Source: Clostridia bacterium
GTDB lineage: Bacteria > Bacillota > Clostridia > Christensenellales > Borkfalkiaceae
Length of the DNA: 50,073 nt
Assembly: GCA_017448355.1 (NCBI GenBank)
Contig: JAFSLQ010000030.1
Coordinates: 1-50,073 of the forward strand
Direction of reading: 5' to 3'
The notes under the pieces were generated by a model. That model was not told the DNA's origin, did no database searches, and worked only from the letters and a program-made list of their open reading frames with translations. Every line of letters starts with the position of its first letter. Positions within the stretch are counted from its first letter, which is position 1. The position numbers were made by a program, and so were the translations under genes. Of the stretch, positions 33,409 through 41,520 are shown in pieces.

Positions 33409-34212
33409 TTAAATATGGTATCCCAATGATGCAAGTGTAAACAGCATAAAGTATAAAACTGCCGTGTCAAATGCGACCTTCTCATGCTCCATTACTATCC
33501 TTATTAAACGTTCTTTGTCTTTGTTCGGTTGTATCTCTATAATAGGGTTATCCAATTTTTCTTTTATTTCATCTGGGTCTGCATGCCCCCATAATGACAA
33601 AGCAATTCCTGCCCATCCTGTTGCTAAAATCGTTACACAATTCTTTTGCGTAATAGAAGAGAGAATAGCCTTTTCGGGACTCAAATTTTTTTCTGCCATT
33701 ATCTTCTTGAGCATGTCTTGAGCATTTTCGTCTTTACTAAAATCAAGCGTAATGTGTGTTTTTTGTTTTCTATTGCTTCTCCCATTATCTAAGAAAACCT
33801 CCTTAAATACTGCTAGTTTTGTAGCATCATCCACGCCTTTCAAGTTTTCTTCTTCATAAGACTTCCAGTCGGCCACAATAGGACTCTCCACTATATTTGT
33901 AAAAAGCCCTAACTTTTCCTGATAAGCTTCTCGATTTGTCAGCAATAGTTCCCCTAACTCTAATAAAGGTTCTGATGCCTTTATTAATTCTGTCCACTTA
34001 TAAAAACCTGCTAGTCTTGCAACAATATGTTGCGCTTTCATTAACGTAAAAGGTTCTTCTTCGTCAATATCGAAGCTCATAATAATATCATCGATATCAT
34101 GAAAAAAGCGAGGACTATAATCATAGAAACCCTCGTCTTCATTGAACACTCTCGTGTTATAATCTTTTAAAAGATTTTTAGCTTGTTGTTTAAAAAATTC
34201 TACTTTATTCAT
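33409..34212 (-). CDS. Conserved protein of unknown function (FFKQQAKNLLKDY type)
   Basis: 267 residues from ATG at 34212, behind AAGGAG; an upstream ATG lacks one. The N-terminal half has VEFFKQQAKNLLKDYNTRVF, FHDIDDIIMSFDIDEEEPFT and LMKAQHIVARLAGFYKWTEL, a conserved arrangement seen in many accessory proteins of gut Firmicutes, with no assigned function. The C-terminal third contains a ribbon-helix-like stretch (KTHITLDFSKDENAQDMLKK). No membrane segment is certain. Its promoter is TTGTTC-17-TATAAT. Confidence 0.65.
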   Translation of the reverse strand: MNKVEFFKQQAKNLLKDYNTRVFNEDEGFYDYSPRFFHDIDDIIMSFDIDEEEPFTLMKAQHIVARLAGFYKWTELIKASEPLLELGELLLTNREAYQEKLGLFTNIVESPIVADWKSYEEENLKGVDDATKLAVFKEVFLDNGRSNRKQKTHITLDFSKDENAQDMLKKIMAEKNLSPEKAILSSITQKNCVTILATGWAGIALSLWGHADPDEIKEKLDNPIIEIQPNKDKERLIRIVMEHEKVAFDTAVLYFMLFTLASLGYHI

Positions 34213-34292
34213 AATAATATACTCCTTATATTTTGGCTCATTGTCTATAAAATGCGTTCGTAAACTTAAAGACAATAAACCTTTTAATAAAG

Positions 34293-34321
34293 ATTATATT
34301 ATCTGTTTAATGGCTGAACAA
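34293..34321 (-). promoter_or_regulatory. Promoter of the 33409-34212 gene
   Basis: TTGTTC (34321-34316), 17 bases, TATAAT (34298-34293) on the minus strand. Confidence 0.7.
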
Positions 34322-34446
34322 TTCTTTGCACGAACGAGCAGGCATGCCATACACCTTGTAAGAATTATATCAAATATTATATTTCCTGTCAAGTAGTCTA
34401 AAAAAATAACTAGTAATGCCCCCTTACAAATTTTATTATATTCAGT

Positions 34447-35142
34447 CTATACTACTTCTTTTACGACAGTTTTTGTTTTTGCAAACCGATGAATCGCCAA
34501 ACTGATAATAAGACTATTCTTCGCCTCATTGAGCACTTTTTTAGGCTCTCGCATTTCTAATAATCTCAAAAGCCTTTGTGCTTTTGCTATCAATGTATAT
34601 GCCGCTACCCCGTCGCCTATTCTTTTAGTCGTCTCCAACTCTTTAGCCGTCAAAAATTTACGCCATGTTGCGACTTCTTTCTCCGATAAATATTTCTCTG
34701 AGATATAACCTTCTTGTCCACATATGTATTTGCTTAAACCATCATCAAACCCTTCTACCTTTAGATCACGAATATATGTATTCCACGTTTCAAAGAGATC
34801 TTGCGGCAAAATATTATTTGCATCAGTTTCTTGTAGTAAAAAAATCCCACTATCATTTTTCCAGTTTTTACAAAAAGAGAAAATGCCGTATATGTTTTTT
34901 ACCAAATTATCTGCATCCAAAGCAAATTCTTTTTCGTCTGCTTTACTGTAATCCATTTCAAGACGTAAATGCGCAAAATCATTGCTATAGCAGTTTTCTA
35001 TATTAGGGATATAAAGCACCCCGTTCATATCGGTATAACGTTTCATTTCTTCAATCACTTCCTGTCCAGAAAACAACTCTTCCAACAACTTAATGCCAAA
35101 AGCAAGTTTAGCAGGATTTATTCTTATCATGTTTTGTTCCAT
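34447..35142 (-). CDS. Hypothetical protein (231 aa)
   Basis: Soluble and mostly helical: MIRINPAKLAFGIKLLEELF at the start, then LRLEMDYSKADEKEFALDAD, and a C-terminal helical part rich in Leu and Arg (AKAQRLLRLLEMREPKKVLN). No family or catalytic motif is recognised. It lies 60 bases downstream of the HARE-HTH-like gene in the same direction, with no obvious terminator between, so the two may share a transcript. Confidence 0.55.
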   Translation of the reverse strand: MEQNMIRINPAKLAFGIKLLEELFSGQEVIEEMKRYTDMNGVLYIPNIENCYSNDFAHLRLEMDYSKADEKEFALDADNLVKNIYGIFSFCKNWKNDSGIFLLQETDANNILPQDLFETWNTYIRDLKVEGFDDGLSKYICGQEGYISEKYLSEKEVATWRKFLTAKELETTKRIGDGVAAYTLIAKAQRLLRLLEMREPKKVLNEAKNSLIISLAIHRFAKTKTVVKEVV

Positions 35143-35202
35143 TTATTTCCCCTCCTATATTTTTTCACTTAACTCCTTAAAAAGAACGCCGTGGCCCCCT
35201 TT

Positions 35203-35628
35203 TTATTTTTTCTCTTTTACTATTTTTATAACTCCCGATTCCCTTTTAAGCTTGATATAGTTTCCTTTCAGACATTCAAACTTTTGCGGATAATTTTGCG
35301 CCGTTGCCCTAATGTCCTCTCTCTTGGCTAACGACCCGTCTTTTTTGAAATACAAATTAGCGCTGGCTATGTCGTTTACTATCTGGTCTACGTGTACGGC
35401 ATCCTCAGGCGCGCTAATTAAAACTCTTTCAAGTGCTTCTACAAGCGTGACGCATTTTGCCTTCGGCCTTTTTACTTCCCCCATATTAAAAAAGGATACT
35501 TTTAAAACTTCTTTCTCGTTATCCCCTATAACAAGCACTTCCCCGTAGGTCCTTATCTTTTCTTTAACTAACTCCAAATTTTCCCGTAGCGTTTTTTCTC
35601 CTACAATTGCGTCCTTTGAATAAATCAT
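35203..35628 (-). CDS. Protein with a HARE-HTH-like domain (141 aa)
   Basis: I start it at ATG 35628 (MIYSKDAIVGEKTL) because AAAAGGAGAAAA lies just upstream. The C-terminal half, VEALERVLISAPEDAVHVDQ, IVNDIASANLYFKKDGSLAK and FECLKGNYIKLKR, follows the helix-wing pattern of the HARE-HTH domain, which links DNA-modification, restriction and chromatin proteins and is thought to recognise DNA features. The N-terminal part resembles a small antitoxin-like fold (LRENLELVKEKIRTYGEVLV). Its presence inside a defence island is consistent. It is a domain-level inference only. Confidence 0.6.
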   Translation of the reverse strand: MIYSKDAIVGEKTLRENLELVKEKIRTYGEVLVIGDNEKEVLKVSFFNMGEVKRPKAKCVTLVEALERVLISAPEDAVHVDQIVNDIASANLYFKKDGSLAKREDIRATAQNYPQKFECLKGNYIKLKRESGVIKIVKEKK

Positions 35629-35659
35629 CTTCTTATTTTCTCCTTTTTTCTGCACTAAT

Positions 35660-35688
35660 ATTATATAATTTTTAAATCGTAAACACAA
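35660..35688 (-). promoter_or_regulatory. Promoter of the HARE-HTH-like gene
   Basis: TTGTGT (35688-35683), 17 bases, TATAAT (35665-35660) on the minus strand. Confidence 0.7.
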
Positions 35689-35856
35689 GAATATACGACA
35701 TTTCATAACTTTATAATATTTATAATAGACCTGCACACCCTTTTATAATTCCCCCTAAAAACTTAAAATTTTTAGCACTAAAAAAAGACCTTGAAAAGTC
35801 AAGATCTCAAAAAAATGCGAAAATAGCCCATTTTTGCCTAAAAATATGCAAAAATA

Positions 35857-35884
35857 GGTCGAAAAGACAAAAGACTTTTCGACC
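35857..35884 (-). terminator. Terminator of the GHKL-DUF4325-membrane unit
   Basis: GGTCGAAAAG and CTTTTCGACC form a perfect 10-bp stem; on the minus strand a CCTATTTTTGC tract follows. Confidence 0.8.
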
Positions 35885-35929
35885 CACACACTTGGTTGCA
35901 AATATAGTATGTAATAAGAACCATTATAA

Positions 35930-36508
35930 TTATTTTTGGATATATAATTTCAGCCTGATTTCGTCTAATTTATTATCGATCAATGCTACCTGTTTTTTGA
36001 TATAAGATTTTTTCTCTTTTAATGTTGCGCCATATAAATTATCAGTAATTTCTTCTTTAAATGAAGATAGATTATTTTCAACAAAATCTAGCTCATCTTT
36101 AATTGTTAAATCACCAACATATTTCTTTAACAAGTCTAATTTATTCCCTAATTTCTTAAAATATAAAAGTATTTCTTTATTATAATGCTGTAATTTGTCA
36201 TCGCCATTTCCGGAATAATCAAAATTTGGCGAAAATAAATGTGTAGGATCTTCAACCAAAATGTTTTGCATTTTACATATAATCACTTCATATGCTTCAA
36301 TATATTTTTCATAATCTTGCTTTTTATTTGCAAAATAAAAAGTTATAATAAAAGTCGCCAAAAAAGCAAGAAAAATTGATAACCAATGGGCAAAATCAAC
36401 TTTTAGAAAAGCACAATCAACAGTTAAATCTATTATTAGCCATACCACCAAAAAGACGACTACTGCAATAGCAATCCCCCAAGACCATTTCTTTTGTTTA
36501 TCTCTCAT
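35930..36508 (-). CDS. Two-TM protein with cytoplasmic helical domain
   Basis: 192 residues. Hydrophobic helices WGIAIAVVVFLVVWLIIDL (about 10-28) and LSIFLAFLATFIITFYFAN (about 43-61), then a charged helical tail ending KLDEIRLKLYIQK. Its layout is like that of the two-TM proteins at 28015 and 23499-24175. It starts 1 base after the DUF4325 gene ends, so it is the third member of that unit. No family is recognised; it may be the membrane effector or anchor of the unit. Confidence 0.7.
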   Translation of the reverse strand: MRDKQKKWSWGIAIAVVVFLVVWLIIDLTVDCAFLKVDFAHWLSIFLAFLATFIITFYFANKKQDYEKYIEAYEVIICKMQNILVEDPTHLFSPNFDYSGNGDDKLQHYNKEILLYFKKLGNKLDLLKKYVGDLTIKDELDFVENNLSSFKEEITDNLYGATLKEKKSYIKKQVALIDNKLDEIRLKLYIQK

Positions 36509-36509
36509 C

Positions 36510-36833
36510 TTATATTGCTTTCTCCATATATTTTTGTATAGTTTCCAGAAGATAAGGTTCTTCTAAAGAGACAAATTCTAATGTCTTAACAACCTCTTCT
36601 TTACCAAACTTCCTAACAAGGCCACCAAATGCTTCTTCCAAAAAAGATGGCGGATAGCCATAGCCTCCATCAAGATTTATTTCTAATTTTACTTTTTTCT
36701 CTACGGCTTCATTGTATTTAGGAACTAAAACTTTTTCTCTAAATTCTTCTCCTGAGAATTCTCCGTCTTTTTGATATCTGGGGCCCGGAGTCTCTGAAAA
36801 ATCTTTCGCAATATTTATTATTATTTTTTCCAT
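36510..36833 (-). CDS. STAS-like DUF4325 protein
   Basis: 107 residues. The DUF4325 signature is clear: FSETPGPRYQKDGEFSGEEF at the N-terminus and DGGYGYPPSFLEEAFGGLV in the core. DUF4325 has a STAS-like fold and is normally the partner of a GHKL ATPase, analogous to anti-sigma/anti-anti-sigma switches. It lies 4 bases downstream of exactly such an ATPase gene. It is probably a regulatory switch of the three-gene unit; the target is unknown. Confidence 0.85.
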   Translation of the reverse strand: MEKIIINIAKDFSETPGPRYQKDGEFSGEEFREKVLVPKYNEAVEKKVKLEINLDGGYGYPPSFLEEAFGGLVRKFGKEEVVKTLEFVSLEEPYLLETIQKYMEKAI

Positions 36834-36837
36834 TCTT

Positions 36838-37854
36838 TTAACCTCTCATTCCGTTTATATCTAATTCCCAATAAAATATTGTTCCCATTATTTTATTTTT
36901 CATTTCTTTTGCTGAAATTTTTGCGTCATCATCTATGAAACAATATGCTTTATTTGACAATAAATGCAAGTTTAAAATTTCTTTTTTAATTGCATAATTT
37001 TTTATAGTTGGCAGTCCATTATTTCGATAAGCCAATTTAGTTTTTGACCTAAATTCGCCGTTAAGGGCAGACTCTAATAATTTGCCTTCTTGTTCTCCAA
37101 ATAAAGTCTCTTTGAATCGTTTTCTTAATGTGCTTGGTATCCCCAACCCCGTATCTAAGAAAGTTGTTTTTATCAAATTGTTTTCACACTCTACATAAAT
37201 GTACCAGTTCTTTATAGTGTATGATTTACCATCGTAAGCGTGCTCATAAGTATTATACATCATTTCTGCCATAAGCGGATACAAAAACTTCGTATTTTTT
37301 CTAGTACAATTTGCTTTCTCTATAACAAAATCACATATCTCCTTTAAAACCTTACTATCGTTGCTTTGTCCTGTCCTTATTGTTATTTTATTTGCATTCG
37401 CATTGACTTTTTGGACACGAGAATTGACAAAATCTAAAAACCCAGATTCCTTAAATTTTTCTAAAGCAATTTCATTTTGGGGAAGATTTCCTCTAAATGT
37501 ATGTTTTGCCAATCCAATGTTTTGAAGATTTTTTATCAAGGCTAATAAATACATTATAGCATCAATCGTAACATCTTTAATTTTACTTAAATCAAAATAT
37601 ATTGTAACTTTATTATCCTTATGATTCTTTATGTAATATTTTATTTCATCGAAAAATTTTGAAAGTTCGTCAGGATTATTGATTATACTAAAGTTTTCAG
37701 GTGCAAATACGGTTACTTCTTCTATGTCCCTTTTCCTTGTTGGAGACTTCGTCTTTTTGATATAATTGTTCTCTATCGGATTATAAATATGACTTTTGTT
37801 TGTCTTATTCTTTCTTTTTTTAAGATTTTTTAAATTGCGACGTTTTATCCACAA
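36838..37854 (-). CDS. STAS-GHKL (HATPase_c) ATP-binding protein
   Basis: 338 residues. A very basic N-terminus (KRRNLKNLKKRKNKTNK) is followed by a STAS-like part (about 48-150, KVTIYFDLSKIKDVTIDAIM) and a GHKL ATPase (about 160-335) with N-box EMMYNTYEHAYDG (197-209), G1 box DTGLGIP (234-240) and G2-like RNNGLPTI. No His-phosphorylation domain is seen, so it is not a sensor kinase. It is paired with DUF4325 and a membrane protein. The TTG start has a weak ribosome site, so the true start may be nearer residue 45. Confidence 0.8.
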   Translation of the reverse strand: MWIKRRNLKNLKKRKNKTNKSHIYNPIENNYIKKTKSPTRKRDIEEVTVFAPENFSIINNPDELSKFFDEIKYYIKNHKDNKVTIYFDLSKIKDVTIDAIMYLLALIKNLQNIGLAKHTFRGNLPQNEIALEKFKESGFLDFVNSRVQKVNANANKITIRTGQSNDSKVLKEICDFVIEKANCTRKNTKFLYPLMAEMMYNTYEHAYDGKSYTIKNWYIYVECENNLIKTTFLDTGLGIPSTLRKRFKETLFGEQEGKLLESALNGEFRSKTKLAYRNNGLPTIKNYAIKKEILNLHLLSNKAYCFIDDDAKISAKEMKNKIMGTIFYWELDINGMRG

Positions 37855-38032
37855 TCTATATCTTTTATTATTTTTATGAATACTATCGCCCCCATTAAAT
37901 GTGCTGTCATAATATTATCATATTTTATTAAAAAAATCAATGGCAAACGCATATATGAATAATAATATTATGTTATCTTCAATTAGAATGAATTATTTTA
38001 CTATTTAAATTTCATTTCTCAAATCTATACAT

Positions 38033-39397
38033 TCATTCATATAAATCCTTACCGTCAACGTAGGAAAATCTATCAAGTTTCGTTTCCTTTCCTGAAACCG
38101 TAACAAAACCGATATTGCCTATACTTAAGCCTTTAATTCTTTGTATTTGCTTTTCTTCGTCAAGCATTTCTTTTTCGCTTAACGCCCCGACATAATACTT
38201 TGTCTCGTAAATATCGTAAACATCTTTTCTTTTTAATACTATATCAAACTCGCCGTTCTGTTTATTTACGCTGTCGTCGTAATAATAAGTGCCTATATCG
38301 AGAACGCCCTTCAATTTACCTTTCTTTGCGAGAATTGAGAAATACGTCCTGCCGATTTCTTCAAATCTATGTGAAATAAACGTTATAATCGACGGTTCAA
38401 TATATTCGTCATAAAAACTTTCTGCTCCAAGCATCTGTAATGCACTTTTGTTTTTATATACGAAAGTGTAATAAAATCTCAAAAGATTATCGTTGATTTC
38501 ATAATAAACTTTTTTTCTATCTTCTTTATAATTTATCGGATAAACCTTTGATAAAATCTCCATTTCGGTAAGCGTTTTAAGATGTTTGCTTAAAAGCCCG
38601 TTGCTTTCCATATCCAACTTTTGTTCAATATCCTTATGCTTTTTCTTTCCGTTTGCAATAGCGAAAAGAATCCTTTCGGCATTTATATTGTTTGACAAAT
38701 CGGACATCAACAAATGCTCTGCGTAATTACTGACCGCACTTGCGGGATTTAATATCGTTTCTATTATGTTTTCTTTTAACGTTTTATTCTCGTCTAAACA
38801 ACTATTTACAAACGGCGAGCCCCCGAATACCGAATAAAACCCTACTTTATCATATATCGTTTTTTCTTTATAAAACCGTGCGGTTTCAATATAGTTCAGT
38901 TCTTTTAAGTTTATTATCTTATCAAACCTGCCATATAAAGCGTTCCCCTCGGTTAATAAGGATTTCATCATACCTATATGAGAACCGGAAATAAACAGAT
39001 TTATATTTTTAATATTGTTGTCGATTATATTCTGAAATATAGAATCGATTTCTTCCGACGGTGTAAACGCTTTTAAATAGGGATATTCGTCTATAATTAT
39101 GTTCAAATCCATACTTAACGTATTAAGGTAAGCAAAAACTTCCTGCATTGAATTAAAAAGCAATTTTACAGGTATCACTTTTTTATCTAAAAGCCTATCG
39201 ACAAAATTGCTTATGTTATCTTTTAATGTGGACTTTACACACTCGTAATAAACGGTAATATTTTTGCTACCTTTTAACGCTTTTTTAAGTAAAGTTGTTT
39301 TTCCGACTTTTCTTTTCCCGTAAAGCAACAAACTCTTTCCTGATTTTTGCGCCATTTCTTTTATTATTTTTAATTCTTCTTCCCTTCCTATAAACAT
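38033..39397 (-). CDS. AAA+ ATPase with C-terminal DUF234 nuclease-like domain
   Basis: 454 residues. Typical of the archaeal/bacterial ATPase family with DUF234: FIGREEELKIIKEMAQ, Walker A LLLYGKRKVGKTTLL (27-35), Walker B in LNIIIDEYPYL, the FISGSHIGMM sensor, a winged-helix middle (HKDIEQKLDMESNGLLSKHL), and a C-terminal PD-(D/E)xK-like part, GEFDIVLKRKDVYDIYETKY. These proteins are common in anaerobes; they are thought to be nuclease-linked ATPases of mobile elements or defence, and the biochemical role is unproven. It is a single-gene unit. Confidence 0.88.
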   Translation of the reverse strand: MFIGREEELKIIKEMAQKSGKSLLLYGKRKVGKTTLLKKALKGSKNITVYYECVKSTLKDNISNFVDRLLDKKVIPVKLLFNSMQEVFAYLNTLSMDLNIIIDEYPYLKAFTPSEEIDSIFQNIIDNNIKNINLFISGSHIGMMKSLLTEGNALYGRFDKIINLKELNYIETARFYKEKTIYDKVGFYSVFGGSPFVNSCLDENKTLKENIIETILNPASAVSNYAEHLLMSDLSNNINAERILFAIANGKKKHKDIEQKLDMESNGLLSKHLKTLTEMEILSKVYPINYKEDRKKVYYEINDNLLRFYYTFVYKNKSALQMLGAESFYDEYIEPSIITFISHRFEEIGRTYFSILAKKGKLKGVLDIGTYYYDDSVNKQNGEFDIVLKRKDVYDIYETKYYVGALSEKEMLDEEKQIQRIKGLSIGNIGFVTVSGKETKLDRFSYVDGKDLYE

Positions 39398-39469
39398 ACA
39401 TTACACCTCTATATTTTACTGAATTGTTTTTCAATGAATTTTAATTCATTATAACTCCAATATTGTTTT

Positions 39470-39499
39470 TTGTCAATGCTTTATGACAGATTTTAAAAT
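39470..39499 (+). promoter_or_regulatory. Promoter in front of structured leader A
   Basis: TTGTCA (39470-39475), 18 bases, TAAAAT (39494-39499). The predicted first base, near 39506, is five bases before the outer stem of leader A. Confidence 0.6.
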
Positions 39500-39510
39500 A
39501 CCCTTATATA

Positions 39511-39711
39511 TTTTGCCTTTTCGTTCGGTTAACTTTGCCATAGTCCAGCGGGAGCATCAAGGATAAAAAATTTTTTAGTCGTATCACAACGGATACGGCT
39601 TTTCCTTTGCGCCTAAAAACTTTTTTATTTTTCCCCTTGATTCTCCCTTTTTATGTAATGATTACACAATAATTTCGTCCTATGGCGTCTTTCCCCTGCC
39701 GAAAGGCAAAA
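39511..39711 (+). ncRNA. Structured leader A (nested palindrome, ~200 nt)
   Basis: Nested pairing: P1 TTTTGCCTTT (39511-39520) with AAAGGCAAAA (39702-39711), extended by CGG/CCG; P2 GCCATAG (39537-39543) with CTATGGC (39680-39686); P3 GGGAGCATCAAGG (39550-39562) with CCTTGATTCTCCC (39635-39647), TTTTTAG with CTAAAAA; a tip hairpin CGTATC/GATACG (39580-39597); and a side hairpin TGTAATGATTACA near 39654. It stands between a promoter and the ribosome site TATAAGGAG of the 39740 gene. Leader B at 41796 shares the outer stem sequence. It may be a cis-regulatory RNA, a stable RNA, or a palindromic mobile element. Confidence 0.6.
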
Positions 39712-39739
39712 TTACAAAATTATATAAGGAGATAAAACA

Positions 39740-40084
39740 ATGATTGACAAAGAAACTTTAAGTTACAAAAGGGGCTTCGCAAAAGGTATTGAGATATATA
39801 CCCAGAACTTGTCAAAAGGCTACTATGCTGACGAAGACAACAAAAAATGCGTAGGCGTGTTTAAGCATTATGCCGAAACAGGATTTAAGAAAGGCATAAA
39901 ACTTAACGACGGTCAAAGACAATACTTTTACGGTATGGCAGACGGTATCGAATACAAATACAAACAAGGCGGAACGCCACTAATTAAAGAGAAAAAAGAA
40001 AGCATTTTAGAACGTATCGAAAACGAACACTTTTACGGCAAACCTACCTATACAAAAGATATAGACGACGAATTATTCGGTTAA
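39740..40084 (+). CDS. Hypothetical accessory-element protein (114 aa)
   Basis: Soluble and Lys/Tyr-rich: MIDKETLSYKRGFAKGIEIY, YFYGMADGIEYKYKQGG, ending YTKDIDDELFG. It starts behind AAGGAGA, 28 bases after the palindromic leader A. The methylase-like gene follows 10 bases after its stop, so the two are cotranscribed. No family is recognised. Proteins of this sort are frequent in the small-gene arrays of plasmids and conjugative elements. Confidence 0.65.
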   Translation: MIDKETLSYKRGFAKGIEIYTQNLSKGYYADEDNKKCVGVFKHYAETGFKKGIKLNDGQRQYFYGMADGIEYKYKQGGTPLIKEKKESILERIENEHFYGKPTYTKDIDDELFG

Positions 40085-40094
40085 GGATAAAATT

Positions 40095-40940
40095 ATGAAA
40101 AACAGTAATTACACTCAATTATCAATGTTCGATATCGTACTCGAACAACCGAAAGAAGAAATAACGCAAAAATTTGACAGCGGCAAGGTCGAAGAAAACC
40201 TTGCCGTCGTTTCAAATACGGAAAATAATAACCTTTGTCCGTATAAAATACCCACGATTGACGAAATCGTTAAACTTATCGAAAAATCTGCTTACGGAAC
40301 AGATAAAACACGGCTTATATCAAATGTTTTCGAGTGTGGGGCTATCGCTATATCTAATCTTTTAGACTTAATCCAAAAAGCCGAAAGAGAGAAACGATAC
40401 ACCGACATAATGAATAATTACAAGCCCGAAGACAGAAATTCGCTATGCAATATTTTTTCAAAAATTTACGCATTATGTTCTTCGGTAGTATATGACGACG
40501 GCGTTTTTAAAGATTATCTCGGCGAACTGTTTATACGCTTAAATCAAGGAAACAGTCATACGGGACAATTCTTTACGCCTTTCCACATATCTAAATTTAT
40601 GGCTGAATGTGCACTACTCCCCGATATTGTTAAAGAAAAAACCAAAGACGATGGAATATTAACTATATCAGATCCGTGTTCGGGCGGTGGCGGTATGATG
40701 GTAGCGGCTCTTTCCGTATTAAAAGAATGCGGAATAAACTACGGACGGAACTGCTTTGTTGCCTGCTCGGATATAGATATTCGGTGCGTTCACATGACCT
40801 ATTTACAATTATCACTTGCCGGTGTTCCCGCTATCGTAAAGCATCAAAACTCTTTAACGAGAGAAACTTGGAGTATCTGGCGAACGCCCGCTTTTATGCT
40901 ACAATACCCGCGCTTCATGAAATACGAAAAATATAATTAA
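40095..40940 (+). CDS. N-6 adenine methylase-like protein lacking motif IV
   Basis: 281 residues. AdoMet-binding features are clear: HTGQFFTPFHISKFMAECAL (the motif X-like start of gamma-class enzymes) and motif I SDPCSGGGGMMVAALSVLK, then NCFVACSDIDIRCVHMTYLQ. The catalytic NPPY/F (motif IV) expected next is replaced by KHQNSLTRETWSIWRTPAFM and the protein ends about 20 residues later. It therefore has a cofactor fold but probably cannot methylate DNA in the usual way; it may be a regulatory or decoy form. The N-terminus has LSMFDI, a sliding-clamp-binding-like motif. It is part of the plasmid-like module. Confidence 0.75.
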   Translation: MKNSNYTQLSMFDIVLEQPKEEITQKFDSGKVEENLAVVSNTENNNLCPYKIPTIDEIVKLIEKSAYGTDKTRLISNVFECGAIAISNLLDLIQKAEREKRYTDIMNNYKPEDRNSLCNIFSKIYALCSSVVYDDGVFKDYLGELFIRLNQGNSHTGQFFTPFHISKFMAECALLPDIVKEKTKDDGILTISDPCSGGGGMMVAALSVLKECGINYGRNCFVACSDIDIRCVHMTYLQLSLAGVPAIVKHQNSLTRETWSIWRTPAFMLQYPRFMKYEKYN

Positions 40941-40953
40941 AAATTTTATTCTA

Positions 40954-41457
40954 TTACGGAGAGTTTGTTATAACAGACTCTCCGTATTTTTTTGCGACGT
41001 TATATACCATCAACCCGTTTTTAATAGCGTAATTCACGGTATATGCTGTTCCCCCGCTGTTTCGTTTCAAATAACAAATACAGTACCCGCTGTTATCTAC
41101 AAGGTGGCGATTGCGCTTTTGCATACAACCGTCATAATACTGCTCCGAAACATAAACTACTTTATCCGCTTGGCGAAGAATATCGTTATATCTTTTAATG
41201 TCATAATCGCTCCAACCACGCGTCTGATTTTTACACGGCAAAACGAGTATAAGTTTTATTCGCGGAAAACTCTCTTTTAATTCCAAAACACTCTCGGCGG
41301 CGATAGTGTCAAATCCTAATGCTCCGCCTGCCCCGAAAAATATTACCCCTTTATTTATTAGAGCAATAACGGCTTTTTTAACTTGCGCTTTTATACTGTC
41401 AAAATCGCTACGGTTAATTAGTCTATGACCTGTAAAACAACACGTCCTTTTTTTCAT
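40954..41457 (-). CDS. SLOG-family protein (DUF1273/YpsA-like)
   Basis: 167 residues. SLOG Rossmann-like fold: RTCCFTGHRLINRSDFDSIK at the N-terminus, the glycine-rich FFGAGGALGFDTIAAE, LILVLPCKNQTRGWS, MQKRNRHLVDNS and NSGGTAYTVNYAIKNG. SLOG proteins bind nucleotide-derived ligands and occur in plasmids, phages and defence loci. The intact copy here helps to identify the broken relative at 11741-12047. Upstream lies a long structured minus-strand leader or RNA (41521-41727) with a terminator, so its expression may depend on read-through. Confidence 0.88.
   Translation of the reverse strand: MKKRTCCFTGHRLINRSDFDSIKAQVKKAVIALINKGVIFFGAGGALGFDTIAAESVLELKESFPRIKLILVLPCKNQTRGWSDYDIKRYNDILRQADKVVYVSEQYYDGCMQKRNRHLVDNSGYCICYLKRNSGGTAYTVNYAIKNGLMVYNVAKKYGESVITNSP
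40955..40986. terminator. Bidirectional terminator between methylase-like and SLOG genes
   Basis: TACGGAGAGT-t-TGTTA-TAACA-g-ACTCTCCGTA, nearly perfect, with T-rich exits on the plus strand. It overlaps the last codons of the minus-strand SLOG gene. Confidence 0.85.
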
Positions 41458-41476
41458 AATATCCCCGAGAATAAAT

Positions 41477-41515
41477 ATAGCCGCTTAAAATCTTTTTTAG
41501 ACTTTAAACGGCTAT
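41477..41515 (-). other. Hairpin upstream of the SLOG start codon
   Basis: ATAGCCG-c-TTAAA and TTTAA-a-CGGCTAT form a 12-bp stem with one bulge, 20 bases before the SLOG start. It may be a regulatory stem of that mRNA. Confidence 0.6.
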
Positions 41516-41520
41516 GAAAT

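Larger units (their letters stand above)
35629..35929. other. Non-coding stretch between two defence gene groups
   Basis: 301 bases with no credible gene. It holds the promoter at 35660-35688, a weak stem near 35788-35805 (CTTGA/TCAAG) and the terminator at 35857-35884. The rest is AT-rich sequence in which I see nothing more. Confidence 0.6.

Noticed and set aside
36838-37854. Two-component sensor kinase
   Set aside because: It has a GHKL ATPase fold but no phosphorylated His domain and no response regulator next to it; the partner is DUF4325.
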